Of a DNA stretch of 64,000 nucleotides, positions 8,300 to 16,792 are shown in pieces; within the stretch, counting starts at the first letter, position 1, and each line of letters begins with the position of its first letter. Source of the stretch: Gammaproteobacteria bacterium (GTDB taxonomy: Bacteria; Pseudomonadota; Gammaproteobacteria; Coxiellales; Coxiellaceae). The notes beneath the pieces were generated by a model, which ran no database searches, had not been told where the DNA came from, and saw only the letters and a list, made by a program, of their open reading frames with translations. The stretch covers positions 1 through 64,000 of the forward strand of contig JAHFRQ010000010.1 in assembly GCA_023266215.1 (NCBI GenBank), written 5' to 3'. Made by a program: the position numbers and the translations under genes.

Positions 8300-9988
8300 A
8301 TGGCTTATACGCGGAAGTTATTAGTAATATTAACAGGAATGAGCATCGGCGTGACCGGCTCAATATTCTCAGACACCCATTCAGCTACTGCTAACACAAA
8401 TACATTAAAAAAACCTAATATTATTATGTTGATGACCGATGATACGGGCTGGAATGATTTCGGTGCTTATTCTGGCGGTGGCGCTGCCTTGGGGCATCCA
8501 ACCCCCAATGTTGATCGCATGGCAAAAGAAGGTGCAACATTTACAAGCTGGTACGGACAAGCAAGCTGCACGGCAGGACGCGCGTCTTTTATGACCGGCA
8601 GACTACCTATTCGCTCTGCGCTATCTATCGTGATTGCACCCAGTGACCCCAATTATCTTCGCAAAGAAACGCCAACTATTGCTGAATTTTTTCAAAAAAA
8701 TGGTTACGAAACTTATTTTTCTGGAAAATGGCATTTGGGTGACAAGCCGATCGCTTATCCAATTGAGCATGGCTTTGATGAAATGAAACATTTTGCTGCC
8801 TATTACGCGGGTGTTTATGCTTATAACGATACGTCAAAATGGTTTCATCCTTGGTTTCCGTCTTTTAATCCTGAATTTAATCAAGAATACAACGCAGGCA
8901 CTAATTTGTATGAATGGGAAGGTGTTGCAGGACAGCCCGCGAAAAACGATGGTTTAATTACGTATGACACCATGGGAACATTTGATATTCGCCAAACAGA
9001 TTCAGCTGTTGCTTATATTAATCAACACGCCAATGACAGCAAGCCTTTTTTTATGGATATTAATTTTTTAAAAATGCACAATCCAACTAATGCAGCGCCC
9101 GCTTTTCGCGGCAAATCGCATTTAGGTGATTATTCTGATTCAGTCATGGAATTAGATTCTAATATCGGCAGAATTATGGATGCGATTCGCGCCAAAGCAC
9201 CAAATACTATTGTAATTTTAACAGCAGATAATGGCGCTTGGTTAGATGCCTATCCTGATGCGGGCACAACGCCTTTTCGAGGTGCAAAAGGCACGCCATT
9301 TGAAGGCGGATGGCGCGTGCCAGGTATTATGTGGTGGCCAAATCATATTCCAGCAGGCGCGCAATACCACGAAATGATGTCACATATTGATTGCTGGGCA
9401 ACGCTCGCTGCAATGGTAGGTTTAACGCCGCCTCCGCATGGTGCATGGAAAGACAATAATGGTAAGCCCATTTATTTCGACAGTATTGATAACAGTGCTT
9501 ATATTTTAGGAAAATCGCCGCATTCTGCACGCGACTCATGGATTTATGTTGATGGCGAAAGCTTTGAAGCAGTGCGTGTCGATGTACGAGACCCCAAACA
9601 ACCCTGGCTCAATATCGCTTGGAAATATGTTTATACCGCAAGAGACTCGTGGCTTGGTGTTCAAGCCCCGCTCGGTGCAATTGGCGCGCTCTATAATCTC
9701 ACCATGGATCCGTATGAAAAATATGACATGGTCTTTAATGGCGCTGCACCCACGCGCGTTTTAACTTCATCCCCAGGCAGATATGCAGGCGAAGACAATG
9801 GTTGGGTTGGCGCATTAATTCAGCCAGCACTGCAAGAATTTGATAAATCACTTATGGAATTTCCCAACTTAACGCGCTATCCCGGCGGCGCATCAACGGA
9901 CATGATTCCCAATCTCCAGAATCCAAAAAATCCGTTGCCTGCATTGGACCCTAAAAATATGCCGAAATATACGGTGGGCGGGGGCTAA
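8300..9988 (+). CDS. Exported sulfatase, Cys type (arylsulfatase family)
   Basis: Hydrolyses sulfate esters. The family signature is complete: metal-binding DD at residues 47-48 (MLMTDDTGWND), then the formylglycine site CTAGR with Cys90, followed by FMTGRLPIR. GKWHLGD lies near 145 and the second metal motif TADNGAW near 310. Residues 1-30 resemble a signal peptide. The CxAxR site needs FGE, which is encoded immediately upstream. GGAG lies 6 nt ahead of the ATG. Its stop overlaps the stop of convergent minE. Length (562) is normal. The natural substrate is not evident. Confidence 0.94.
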   Translation: MAYTRKLLVILTGMSIGVTGSIFSDTHSATANTNTLKKPNIIMLMTDDTGWNDFGAYSGGGAALGHPTPNVDRMAKEGATFTSWYGQASCTAGRASFMTGRLPIRSALSIVIAPSDPNYLRKETPTIAEFFQKNGYETYFSGKWHLGDKPIAYPIEHGFDEMKHFAAYYAGVYAYNDTSKWFHPWFPSFNPEFNQEYNAGTNLYEWEGVAGQPAKNDGLITYDTMGTFDIRQTDSAVAYINQHANDSKPFFMDINFLKMHNPTNAAPAFRGKSHLGDYSDSVMELDSNIGRIMDAIRAKAPNTIVILTADNGAWLDAYPDAGTTPFRGAKGTPFEGGWRVPGIMWWPNHIPAGAQYHEMMSHIDCWATLAAMVGLTPPPHGAWKDNNGKPIYFDSIDNSAYILGKSPHSARDSWIYVDGESFEAVRVDVRDPKQPWLNIAWKYVYTARDSWLGVQAPLGAIGALYNLTMDPYEKYDMVFNGAAPTRVLTSSPGRYAGEDNGWVGALIQPALQEFDKSLMEFPNLTRYPGGASTDMIPNLQNPKNPLPALDPKNMPKYTVGGG

Positions 9989-10251
9989 CTCGTCGGCAAA
10001 ACAACGTTTAATTCTAAAACAGAATTATTGTCTTTTTGATGCAGCTCAACGTTAACTTGATTTGTGTCAGCGTTAGTATATTTCATCACTACTTTTAGAA
10101 TTTCTTGTCGCAGCATGGGTAAATAATCCGGTGAATTTTTGGCGGATTTTTCTTGCGCGATAATAATGTGCAATCTATTTTTAGCGATTTCTGCTGTTTT
10201 GTTGCGACGAAAATAACTTAATAAATTTTGAATATTCATATTCATGTTCAT
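9985..10251 (-). CDS. minE: Cell division topological specificity factor MinE
   Basis: Stimulates MinD ATPase and confines MinCD to the poles, so that the FtsZ ring forms at mid-cell. 88 residues. The N-terminal anti-MinCD region (LLSYFRRNKTAEIAKNRLHI) and a C-terminal dimerisation domain are present. The start ATG overlaps the minD stop (ATGA). Three in-frame ATGs occur in the first five codons (MNMNMN). It converges on the sulfatase gene with overlapping stop codons. Confidence 0.96.
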   Translation of the reverse strand: MNMNMNIQNLLSYFRRNKTAEIAKNRLHIIIAQEKSAKNSPDYLPMLRQEILKVVMKYTNADTNQVNVELHQKDNNSVLELNVVLPTS

Positions 10252-11054
10252 GCGAGCACCTCCTGTTTGCCACCCAACAATCTTTTAAAAAAACTTTTCT
10301 TAACGGGTTCTGTTTTGCCGAGTAATTTTGAGATCATGTTTTTATACGCAATGCCGGCTTCGCTTTTAGCATCTAAAATAACCGGCACGCCAGAATTTGA
10401 CGCGGTCAAAACAGACTGTGATTCGGGAACAATGCCCAGTAATGGAATACCTAGTAATTCTTGCACTTCGGAAACCGAAATCATTTCGCCACTTTTTGCG
10501 CGCTTTTTAGAATAACGCGTGATGACCAAATGTTCTTTCAATGTTTCGCCCCGCTCTGCCTTGCGCGTTTTGCTAGCCAAAATCCCCAATATACGATCAG
10601 AATCACGCACGGAAGATATTTCAGGATTTGCAACGACAATGGCCGTGTCAGCAAAATACATCGCCATAATCGCGCCTTTTTCGATACCTGCTGGTGAATC
10701 ACAAACTATGTAATCAAATGTTTCAGATAAAGTATTTAATATTTTCTCAACCGCGTCTTTATCTAATGCATCTTTATCGCGTGTTTGAGACGCCGCTAAA
10801 ATATATAAATTGTCTAATTTTTTATCGCGAATTAAAGCTTGATTCACATTTGCATCACCGTGAATCACATTCACGATGTCGTACACAACACGGCGTTCAC
10901 AACCCATAATTAAATCTAAATTGCGCAATCCAATATCAAAGTCTATCACGACTGTTTTAAAGCCCGCTTGCGCTAATCCCGTTGCGATCGATGCGCTGGT
11001 CGTTGTTTTACCAACTCCGCCTTTACCAGATGTAACAACAATAATTTCTGTCAT
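10248..11054 (-). CDS. minD: Septum site-determining ATPase MinD
   Basis: Membrane-cycling ParA-type ATPase that recruits MinC. The deviant Walker A motif GKGGVGKTT lies near residue 10. The C-terminal amphipathic membrane-targeting helix (SFFKRLLGGKQEVLA) is present. 268 residues, as usual. It begins one base after the minC stop and overlaps minE, so the three genes form one translationally coupled operon. Confidence 0.97.
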   Translation of the reverse strand: MTEIIVVTSGKGGVGKTTTSASIATGLAQAGFKTVVIDFDIGLRNLDLIMGCERRVVYDIVNVIHGDANVNQALIRDKKLDNLYILAASQTRDKDALDKDAVEKILNTLSETFDYIVCDSPAGIEKGAIMAMYFADTAIVVANPEISSVRDSDRILGILASKTRKAERGETLKEHLVITRYSKKRAKSGEMISVSEVQELLGIPLLGIVPESQSVLTASNSGVPVILDAKSEAGIAYKNMISKLLGKTEPVKKSFFKRLLGGKQEVLA

Positions 11055-11055
11055 A

Positions 11056-11736
11056 TTAAATACTCTCTATTTTAAGTTGTTCGTTTTCTAAAAATATTTG
11101 CAATAATCCTGATGCCGATTTAGGCATTTTTAATTTTTCATTCACCAAATAATGTCCTGCGATGGCAATTAACTCCGCTTCACAATCTTGGCAAAAAATC
11201 CGGGCTGAAAGATCACCGCTGGCGCCTGCTAAAGCTCTGCCACGCAAGGGGCCATAAATATGAATATTGCCATCGGCAATAATTTCAGCACCCGCGTTAA
11301 CGCTTGATAAAATAATTAAATCAGTGTTTTTTGCGTAGATTTGTGTGCCAGCACGCACTGGTTTGGTCACAATCATTGTTTTAGGACGCAAAGCCCCTTC
11401 GTCTTTTATTGGCATTGGAAGAGGATTGGTTTGAATTTTTTTAGGCAAATTCGGCAAAGTTGATTGCTGCGTTAAGCCTCTTGCTGCAATTAATTGCATA
11501 TTAAACTGCTTGAGCAAATGGGAAATTTGCGTCATATCCAGTTCATTTTGATTACCCGAAAATTCCGTAAAATCAGCAATCACTGGCGCGCTATTAAAAT
11601 ATTGCGGCGCCTTTAAGATAATATTTTCTAATTGCTTTTGGAATAAACTAATGTCAGCGCGCAAAAAACGCAGCACGGTAATGGGCAGAAAATCCGCTTT
11701 GAGTTGAAAACAATCAGAACCAGTCAGCTTAGCCAT
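11056..11736 (-). CDS. minC: Septum site-determining protein MinC
   Basis: Inhibitor of FtsZ polymerisation carried by MinD. The N-terminal MinC_N domain covers about residues 1-100, then a proline-containing linker, then the C-terminal beta-helix with the typical VRAGTQIYAKNTDLIIL and GRALAGASGD segments. First gene of minCDE. AAGGATAA lies upstream of the ATG. Divergent from the FAD monooxygenase. Confidence 0.95.
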   Translation of the reverse strand: MAKLTGSDCFQLKADFLPITVLRFLRADISLFQKQLENIILKAPQYFNSAPVIADFTEFSGNQNELDMTQISHLLKQFNMQLIAARGLTQQSTLPNLPKKIQTNPLPMPIKDEGALRPKTMIVTKPVRAGTQIYAKNTDLIILSSVNAGAEIIADGNIHIYGPLRGRALAGASGDLSARIFCQDCEAELIAIAGHYLVNEKLKMPKSASGLLQIFLENEQLKIESI

Positions 11737-11784
11737 GCAATATTATCCTTGAAATTTGCGTCAGATTATCATCATTTTAAAGGG

Positions 11785-11814
11785 TTGTCATCACGTGTCT
11801 TGAGAACCTATAAT
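11785..11814 (+). promoter_or_regulatory. Sigma70-type promoter of the FAD monooxygenase
   Basis: TTGTCA at 11785-11790 and TATAAT at 11809-11814, 18 bp apart, 24 nt ahead of the ATG at 11838. Strong match to consensus. Confidence 0.65.
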
Positions 11815-11837
11815 AGCCACAAAAACAGGGGCTAGAT

Positions 11838-13385
11838 ATGACTGAAATATATGATGTGATTATCGTGGGTGGCGGACCCGTTGGAGCAGCACTCGCCATT
11901 GAATTAGGCTTAAATAAAATTAAAACGTTGGTGTTAGAAAAATATACGACGCCATTGTTATCTCCGCGCGCGCAATCACTCAATGAGCGCACAATGGAAT
12001 TATTTATGCGTTGGGGTTTGGTCGATAAAATGCGTGCAAGCACCCTGCTCCCAAAAGATTATCCGATGCAAGGCGTTTGGTGTTCAAAATTAAATGGTAT
12101 TACTTATGGTGCCGCAGGATCAGGACAGCAAATTACAGAAAGCATGACAGCACAAAAACCGATTCGCATTCCGCTTTATATTACTGAAAACATTTTACGT
12201 GAAAAAATATCAAGTTTAAAATCCATCACTTTTTTAAAAGAGCGGTTGGTTGAATCAGTTGCAGTTGAATCAGATCAAGATTTGGTGAGCGTGACCGCAA
12301 AAAATAAACTCAATAACACAACAGAAAAATATTTTGCAAAATTTGTCGTTGGCTGTGATGGCGCTAATAGCATTACGCGGAAAATGGTGGATATTAAATT
12401 TGAAGGTTTAGCACCAAAAAGAAGAGTAATTAATGTTTTATTTGAATCGCCTGATTTACACAGCAAAATCACCGTTGAAAATGGATTTATTTATTATCTA
12501 TTAGAAAATAAAATGCTGACTGTTATTGGTCCCGTTGATTTAAACAAGGGTATTTGGTACGCCAGTATTGGTTATGGTGATGACAAAAAAACAATTGATG
12601 AAATTGATGTTGAGCAGCTTATTGAAACACTGACCGGCATACAATTTACCAAAAAAATATTAAATAAACATTTTTGGGACATGCAAATTCAACTGGCTGA
12701 GTATTTTTCAAAAGACAATCGTGTGTTTTTAATGGGTGATGCTGCACATGCATTTTCCCCAACTGGTGGCTTTGGGTTAAATACAGGCTTTGGTGATGTC
12801 ACTAATTTGGCGTGGAAATTAGCCTCTGTTATTCATCAAAAATCCAGTGATCAAATTTTAAATACATATGAAATAGAGCGACGCCCTATCGCATTACGCA
12901 ATTTACAAGCTGCCGAAAAAAATGCAGCTGATGCTTTTGCGGTGAGAACACAATTTCCACCGGATAAAGAACCGCAAAAATTTGCCGATGAAAATGTGCG
13001 TATTGCAAAACAACACACCCATGTTGCCGGCATCACATTGGGGTACACGTATAATTCAAATGAAAATGCAATATCAGCCTCAGAATATATTCCCACCGCA
13101 AAACCAGGTTATTTTTTGCCGCATAAAAAAATAAATGATAAAGTAATTTACGAATTATTATCACCAACACATTGGACTTTAATTGTTTCAGGAAAAGAAA
13201 AAATTAAATTCCAAATCAATAATTTAAAAATTCTACATGTGCCAGAAAACACGTATTTATCACGGTATATTTTAATTCGCCCCGATTGGCATATTGCGAT
13301 TGCAAGTGATTCAATTACAGAAGGAGTTTTGAAAAGTTATTTTGATACGGTAAATGCTAAAACCAAAAAAGAGCAACAATTTTAA
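11838..13385 (+). CDS. FAD-dependent aromatic-ring monooxygenase (PheA/TfdB/MhpA type)
   Basis: Single-component flavin hydroxylase using NAD(P)H. The dinucleotide fold GGGPVGAALA lies near residue 12. GCDGANS (DG motif) lies near 173 and GDAAHAFSPTGGFGLNTGFGD near 300, binding FAD. The C-terminal region resembles the thioredoxin-like tail of this class. 515 residues is normal. No other ring-degradation genes are nearby, so the substrate (phenol, acid or polyketide) is unknown. The gene ends CAA TTT TAA inside the conserved 5' edge of a dispersed repeat, so its last residues, QF, may come from the element. Confidence 0.85.
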   Translation: MTEIYDVIIVGGGPVGAALAIELGLNKIKTLVLEKYTTPLLSPRAQSLNERTMELFMRWGLVDKMRASTLLPKDYPMQGVWCSKLNGITYGAAGSGQQITESMTAQKPIRIPLYITENILREKISSLKSITFLKERLVESVAVESDQDLVSVTAKNKLNNTTEKYFAKFVVGCDGANSITRKMVDIKFEGLAPKRRVINVLFESPDLHSKITVENGFIYYLLENKMLTVIGPVDLNKGIWYASIGYGDDKKTIDEIDVEQLIETLTGIQFTKKILNKHFWDMQIQLAEYFSKDNRVFLMGDAAHAFSPTGGFGLNTGFGDVTNLAWKLASVIHQKSSDQILNTYEIERRPIALRNLQAAEKNAADAFAVRTQFPPDKEPQKFADENVRIAKQHTHVAGITLGYTYNSNENAISASEYIPTAKPGYFLPHKKINDKVIYELLSPTHWTLIVSGKEKIKFQINNLKILHVPENTYLSRYILIRPDWHIAIASDSITEGVLKSYFDTVNAKTKKEQQF

Positions 13386-13450
13386 TTTATTATTGGTTTG
13401 AAGGAACCGCGCATGGAGCCTTGTAATCAAGGCGAAATAAGCGGATTCTT
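13377..13450 (+). repeat. Dispersed structured repeat, copy 3 (supplies the stop codon)
   Basis: In transcript sense it starts CAATTTTAATTT, which contains the TAA stop of the monooxygenase. It continues TATTGGTTTGAAGG, the paired arms and GCGGATTCTTCT. The same CAATTTTAATTT edge closes the repeat-protein gene at 36890, whose protein also ends QF. It forms an inverted pair with copy 4, 112 bp away. Confidence 0.85.
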
Positions 13451-13562
13451 CTAGCGATTTTAATGAACGCGCTATGAAATTTTAAGGACGCGATACGCTC
13501 AAGAACAAAATAAAATTGACCTACCTATTACATTTTATGAGAAAAACTTGATGCTTGAATCA

Positions 13563-13638
13563 AAAAGAATCCGCTTATTTCGCCTTGATTACAAGGCTCC
13601 ATGCGCGGTTCCTTCAAACCAATAGTTAATTAAAAATG
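13563..13638 (-). repeat. Dispersed structured repeat, copy 4
   Basis: Inverted relative to copy 3, so the two face each other around 13451-13562, which holds no gene. It is the one copy not directly behind an intact gene. The frameshifted remnant that ends at 13690 on the minus strand lies just upstream of it, so it may once have capped that gene. Confidence 0.85.
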
Positions 13639-13689
13639 TAGTTATTTTTTGGAGCTTACGCATAAAGATATGTCGCTTTCGAAATAATT

Positions 13690-13969
13690 TTATTCGCTAA
13701 ACAATCTACACTGCCAATCTTCAATGAGCGCTCCTGTTAATTTAATATTTAACGTTTCAACTTCATTTAAAAAAATGACAAATGCCTTCTTGCCATGGCC
13801 ATACCGTGATTTTTCCGAATTTTTTCTTATGGGTATCTCGAGAAAGACAAAAATGGCTAATAAATTTTATAGACCACGCTCCTAATATAGCGTCTAAATT
13901 AGGAGCATGGTCTGTGATATAGGGCTGATTACAAGCAGTCAAATAAAAGCCGGAGTATCCATTGAAATT
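13690..13969 (-). pseudogene. Frameshifted small gene of unknown function
   Basis: On the minus strand one frame is open from about 13969 and ends in KKKFGKITVWPWQEGICHFF. A run of seven A (13769-13775) then breaks it. The next frame continues LNEVETLNIKLTGALIEDWQ to a TAA at 13690-13692. Removing the slip would give one protein of about 90 residues. I recognise no family. A 41-nt near-palindrome (13872-13912, 15-bp arms GACCAYGCTCCTAAT) lies inside. The stretch 13924-13950 matches 25 of 27 bases of the 3' end of the gene at 14948, so recombination debris is likely. Confidence 0.4.
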
Positions 13970-14002
13970 TCATACTTCTTTGCGATGCACTCATCAACCA
14001 GT

Positions 14003-14755
14003 CTATAGGAGATGAATCACATTAATCGCATAGTCTTTAACGATAGTATAGGGAACCACGCTGACGGCACCCTGACTTGCGGTTTGATCGTAGTTACCAC
14101 ACTTGAAATAAAGTGTCGCACTTTGAAGCGCAGGATCTATCGTTTGCGTGAAAACCACAGTGTGATTAATTTTAATTTGCACCACATAATTTATGACTGA
14201 CAGTTTAATCGTATAAGGTGTTTTCAAGGGGTACGGATAATTCAGGTTGACATAAGTTCCTTGGCCTTGGGTGTTTTCATACATGACTGCAAAGCCTTTG
14301 AGCGCGGTGCTATATATTACCTCGTATAATGGCGCATCACTGGTACTCTGATGTATTTGTGCGATGACCGTCTTACCGGTTGCGCCGCCTCCCACTTTGA
14401 CCACTTCACCTGTAAAAGTTAAGGCATTCGTTCCAGCCCCCGTCCAAGCAGCGAGAGCATTGCCTGACATCTCTCTGAGCTCGGATCGCGGATGCAAAGA
14501 ACCTGGTGTTACAGCGCCTGTTGCAGGATCCATAAAGACTTGAACGCCATTTTTGGAGTTATAAAAATAAGTATTGCTATAGCCTGACTGCAATTGGCTG
14601 GATGATATGACTTGAGCTTGCCCATTGGGCGCGGGGAAGGGTTGCTGTAATTCCCAGTTCGCAAAATTGATATCAACGCTGCTAGCAGCCAGACTGTTTG
14701 TCGAAAATAATGCTGCCAAGACAATAAAAGTGGTTATTAAATTATTTTTTTTCAT
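14003..14755 (-). CDS. Secreted polysaccharide lyase family 7 (alginate lyase), copy A
   Basis: Cleaves alginate by beta-elimination. The three catalytic strands of PL7 are intact: RSELR at residues 90-94, QIH at 133-135 and YFKCGNYDQ at 216-224, which give the neutralising Arg and the Gln, His and Tyr catalytic residues. In this family QIH is associated with poly-G or mixed substrates. Residues 1-23 are a signal peptide cut after SLA. 250 residues, a single domain. It is the near twin of the gene at 15919. A TTGACC/AATAAT promoter lies in the duplicated leader. Confidence 0.92.
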   Translation of the reverse strand: MKKNNLITTFIVLAALFSTNSLAASSVDINFANWELQQPFPAPNGQAQVISSSQLQSGYSNTYFYNSKNGVQVFMDPATGAVTPGSLHPRSELREMSGNALAAWTGAGTNALTFTGEVVKVGGGATGKTVIAQIHQSTSDAPLYEVIYSTALKGFAVMYENTQGQGTYVNLNYPYPLKTPYTIKLSVINYVVQIKINHTVVFTQTIDPALQSATLYFKCGNYDQTASQGAVSVVPYTIVKDYAINVIHLL

Positions 14756-14811
14756 ACCTTTCTAGACTACCGGTTGGTGAATGACAGTTATAGCCTGTAC
14801 AAATTTTGACA

Positions 14812-14840
14812 ATTATTCCAGATTATTTAAGTCCGGTCAA
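14812..14840 (-). promoter_or_regulatory. Promoter of alginate lyase copy A
   Basis: On the minus strand, TTGACC (14840-14835), a 17-bp spacer and AATAAT (14817-14812), about 57 nt ahead of the ATG. The same sequence occurs ahead of copy B. Confidence 0.55.
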
Positions 14841-14947
14841 GAAAGACAGTTGTCAGTTATCAGTCACCCGTTCCCGCTCTCAGAGAAACCCCAGAAGCCA
14901 CGCGGGCTCGAGGCGTATCAAGCGTCTAAATTTAAGAGTAGAGCTGG

Positions 14948-15598
14948 TTACAAGAAGTCAAATAAAAGCTTCTGCATGCATTTTTCTTTGTTTTTACCCA
15001 GTGATAACTCAGGGTGAACACCGCATAAAACGGCTTTGCCTTTGCCCACTTTGCATTCGATAATGGCAGCTAGGTTATTCTCATAGGTTGCCAAAATAGA
15101 AATATTAGAAAAATTTTCGGGGTCTTTAAAGTAACAGCCGCCATTGTTATAAATACAATACTGCTCACTGCCAAATTGTATTGTTAAGATATCAGCACCC
15201 GCTTCGCTTTGATAAGCAAATTTTTCAGGATTAAAAACAGGGCCAATCGCCTCGCCAGGAAAAAAATTGAGTTCGCCTGATAGAATTATTTCTAGCGGCA
15301 AATTTTTAGCAAAAATAGTTTGTGCGCTCGCATAATAAGCACCCGCACATAACCCTAAATAATTTCCACCTGATTTGACAAAATTAATTATATTTTGATT
15401 GCCTGTGTTGCCTAATTTGTCATAAAACGGCTTGCTTTTACCGCCTGGCATAATTAATAATTGCGTGCTATCAAGATCAAGCCAATCTGTTTTGATAATA
15501 TCTTCTGCAAAGACTAATTTAGCTTTATTTTTAAAATAATCCTGTAGCGCTAAAACGCAGTCTGTTGAAACGCCGCTATCTGCATAGATTAATATCAT
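14948..15598 (-). CDS. BPL_N-type glutamine amidotransferase-like protein
   Basis: Stand-alone version of the class I amidotransferase-like domain found at the N-terminus of eukaryotic biotin-protein ligases. 216 residues. A strand-loop IMPGGKSKPF lies near 50. The nucleophile elbow GLCAGAYYAS (Cys near residue 84) is intact, and a GVHPE motif lies near the C-terminus in the position of the catalytic His-Glu. The reaction is not known. It sits between two alginate lyase copies. A truncated second copy lies at 16793, fused to the end of rdgC. Confidence 0.8.
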   Translation of the reverse strand: MILIYADSGVSTDCVLALQDYFKNKAKLVFAEDIIKTDWLDLDSTQLLIMPGGKSKPFYDKLGNTGNQNIINFVKSGGNYLGLCAGAYYASAQTIFAKNLPLEIILSGELNFFPGEAIGPVFNPEKFAYQSEAGADILTIQFGSEQYCIYNNGGCYFKDPENFSNISILATYENNLAAIIECKVGKGKAVLCGVHPELSLGKNKEKCMQKLLFDFL

Positions 15599-15658
15599 AC
15601 TATTTCGCCTTCGTTAACGCTCGGCTTCTGTAATAATTCCCTTTCGCATAAGCATAAT

Positions 15659-15802
15659 TTATTGATCAAAATTTTTAATTTCAAAAATAGTCTGCAAGCC
15701 AATACACCAAGGATAAACCATCACGCCATCGATTTCTTTAAGATGCGGGTCATTAGACAAACACAAAGCCTGACTTTCAAGTTTTTTATCGAATTTCCGG
15801 AA
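15659..15802 (-). pseudogene. 3' remnant of an unidentified gene
   Basis: A 48-codon minus-strand open stretch ends in LCLSNDPHLKEIDGVMVYPW and a short tail. It resembles the C-terminus of a PIN-domain toxin (a D-x-H-F-like element followed by a hydrophobic strand), but that reading is weak. There is no start. It fills most of the 320-bp gap 15599-15918. The sequence near 15850-15872 resembles 13655-13675. Confidence 0.3.
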
Positions 15803-15918
15803 CTAGATCCGGTAAATGCATCAGTAACAGTATGTATGATCGCTTACCAGTTATGCATAAAGATATATCACGGATGATTGAAATGTCATGCTTGTTTGCG
15901 ATGCACTCATCAACCAGT

Positions 15919-16668
15919 CTATAGGAGATGAATCACATTAATCGCATAGTCTTTAACGATAGTATAGGGAACCACGCTGACGGGACCCGATACTGCGGTT
16001 TGATCGTAGTTACCGCACTTGAAATAAAGTGTCGCACTTTGAAGCGCAGGGTCTATTGTTTGCGTGAAAACCACAGTGTGATTGATTTTAACTTGCACCA
16101 CGTAGTTCGTGACTGAGAGTTTAATCGTATAAGGTGTTTTTAAGGAGTAAGGATACTTCATGTGGGCAAAATGTCCTTGGCTTTGGGCGTTTTCATACAT
16201 GACTTCAAAGCCTTTGGCGGTGCTATATATTACCTCGTATAATGGCGCATCACTGGTACTCTGATGTATTTGTGCGATGACCGTGTTACCGGTTGCACCA
16301 CCTCCCACTTTGACCACTTCGCCTGTAAAAGTTAAGACATTCGTTCCAGCCCCTGTCCAAGCAGCGAGAGCATTGCCTGACATCTCTCTGAGCTCGGATC
16401 GCGGATGTAAAGAGCCTGGTGTTGTAGCGCCTGTTGCAGGATCCATAAAAACTTGAGCGCCATTTTTGGAGCTGTAAAAATAAGCATTGTTGTAGCCTGA
16501 CTGCAATTGGCTGGATGATATGACTTGAGCTTGCCCATTGGGCGCGGGGAAGGGTTGCTGTAATTCCCAGCTTCCAAAATTGATATCAATGCTGCCAGCA
16601 GCCAGACTGTTTGTCGCAAATAATGCTGCCAAGACAATAAAAGTGGTTATTAAATTATTTTTTTTCAT
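15919..16668 (-). CDS. Secreted polysaccharide lyase family 7 (alginate lyase), copy B
   Basis: Second copy of the alginate lyase, about nine residues in ten identical to copy A by eye. Signal peptide, RSELR, QIH and YFKCGNYDQ motifs are all preserved, so both copies look active. Differences cluster around residues 149-176 (GHFAHMKYPYS here, GTYVNLNYPYP in copy A) and near the mature N-terminus. One codon is missing after residue 150. The upstream leader and promoter are shared with copy A. Confidence 0.92.
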   Translation of the reverse strand: MKKNNLITTFIVLAALFATNSLAAGSIDINFGSWELQQPFPAPNGQAQVISSSQLQSGYNNAYFYSSKNGAQVFMDPATGATTPGSLHPRSELREMSGNALAAWTGAGTNVLTFTGEVVKVGGGATGNTVIAQIHQSTSDAPLYEVIYSTAKGFEVMYENAQSQGHFAHMKYPYSLKTPYTIKLSVTNYVVQVKINHTVVFTQTIDPALQSATLYFKCGNYDQTAVSGPVSVVPYTIVKDYAINVIHLL

Positions 16669-16724
16669 ACCTTTCTAGACTACCGGTTGGTGAATGACAG
16701 TTATAGCCTGTACAAATTTTGACA

Positions 16725-16753
16725 ATTATTCCAGATTATTTAAGTCCGGTCAA
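16725..16753 (-). promoter_or_regulatory. Promoter of alginate lyase copy B
   Basis: TTGACC (16753-16748), a 17-bp spacer and AATAAT (16730-16725) on the minus strand, identical to the promoter of copy A. Confidence 0.55.
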
Positions 16754-16792
16754 GAAAGACAGTTGTCAGTTATCAGTCACCCGTTCCCGCTC

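Noticed and set aside
15662-15877. 71-codon plus-strand frame between the lyase copies
   Set aside because: No ribosome site, no motif. The minus-strand remnant in the same place looks more protein-like.
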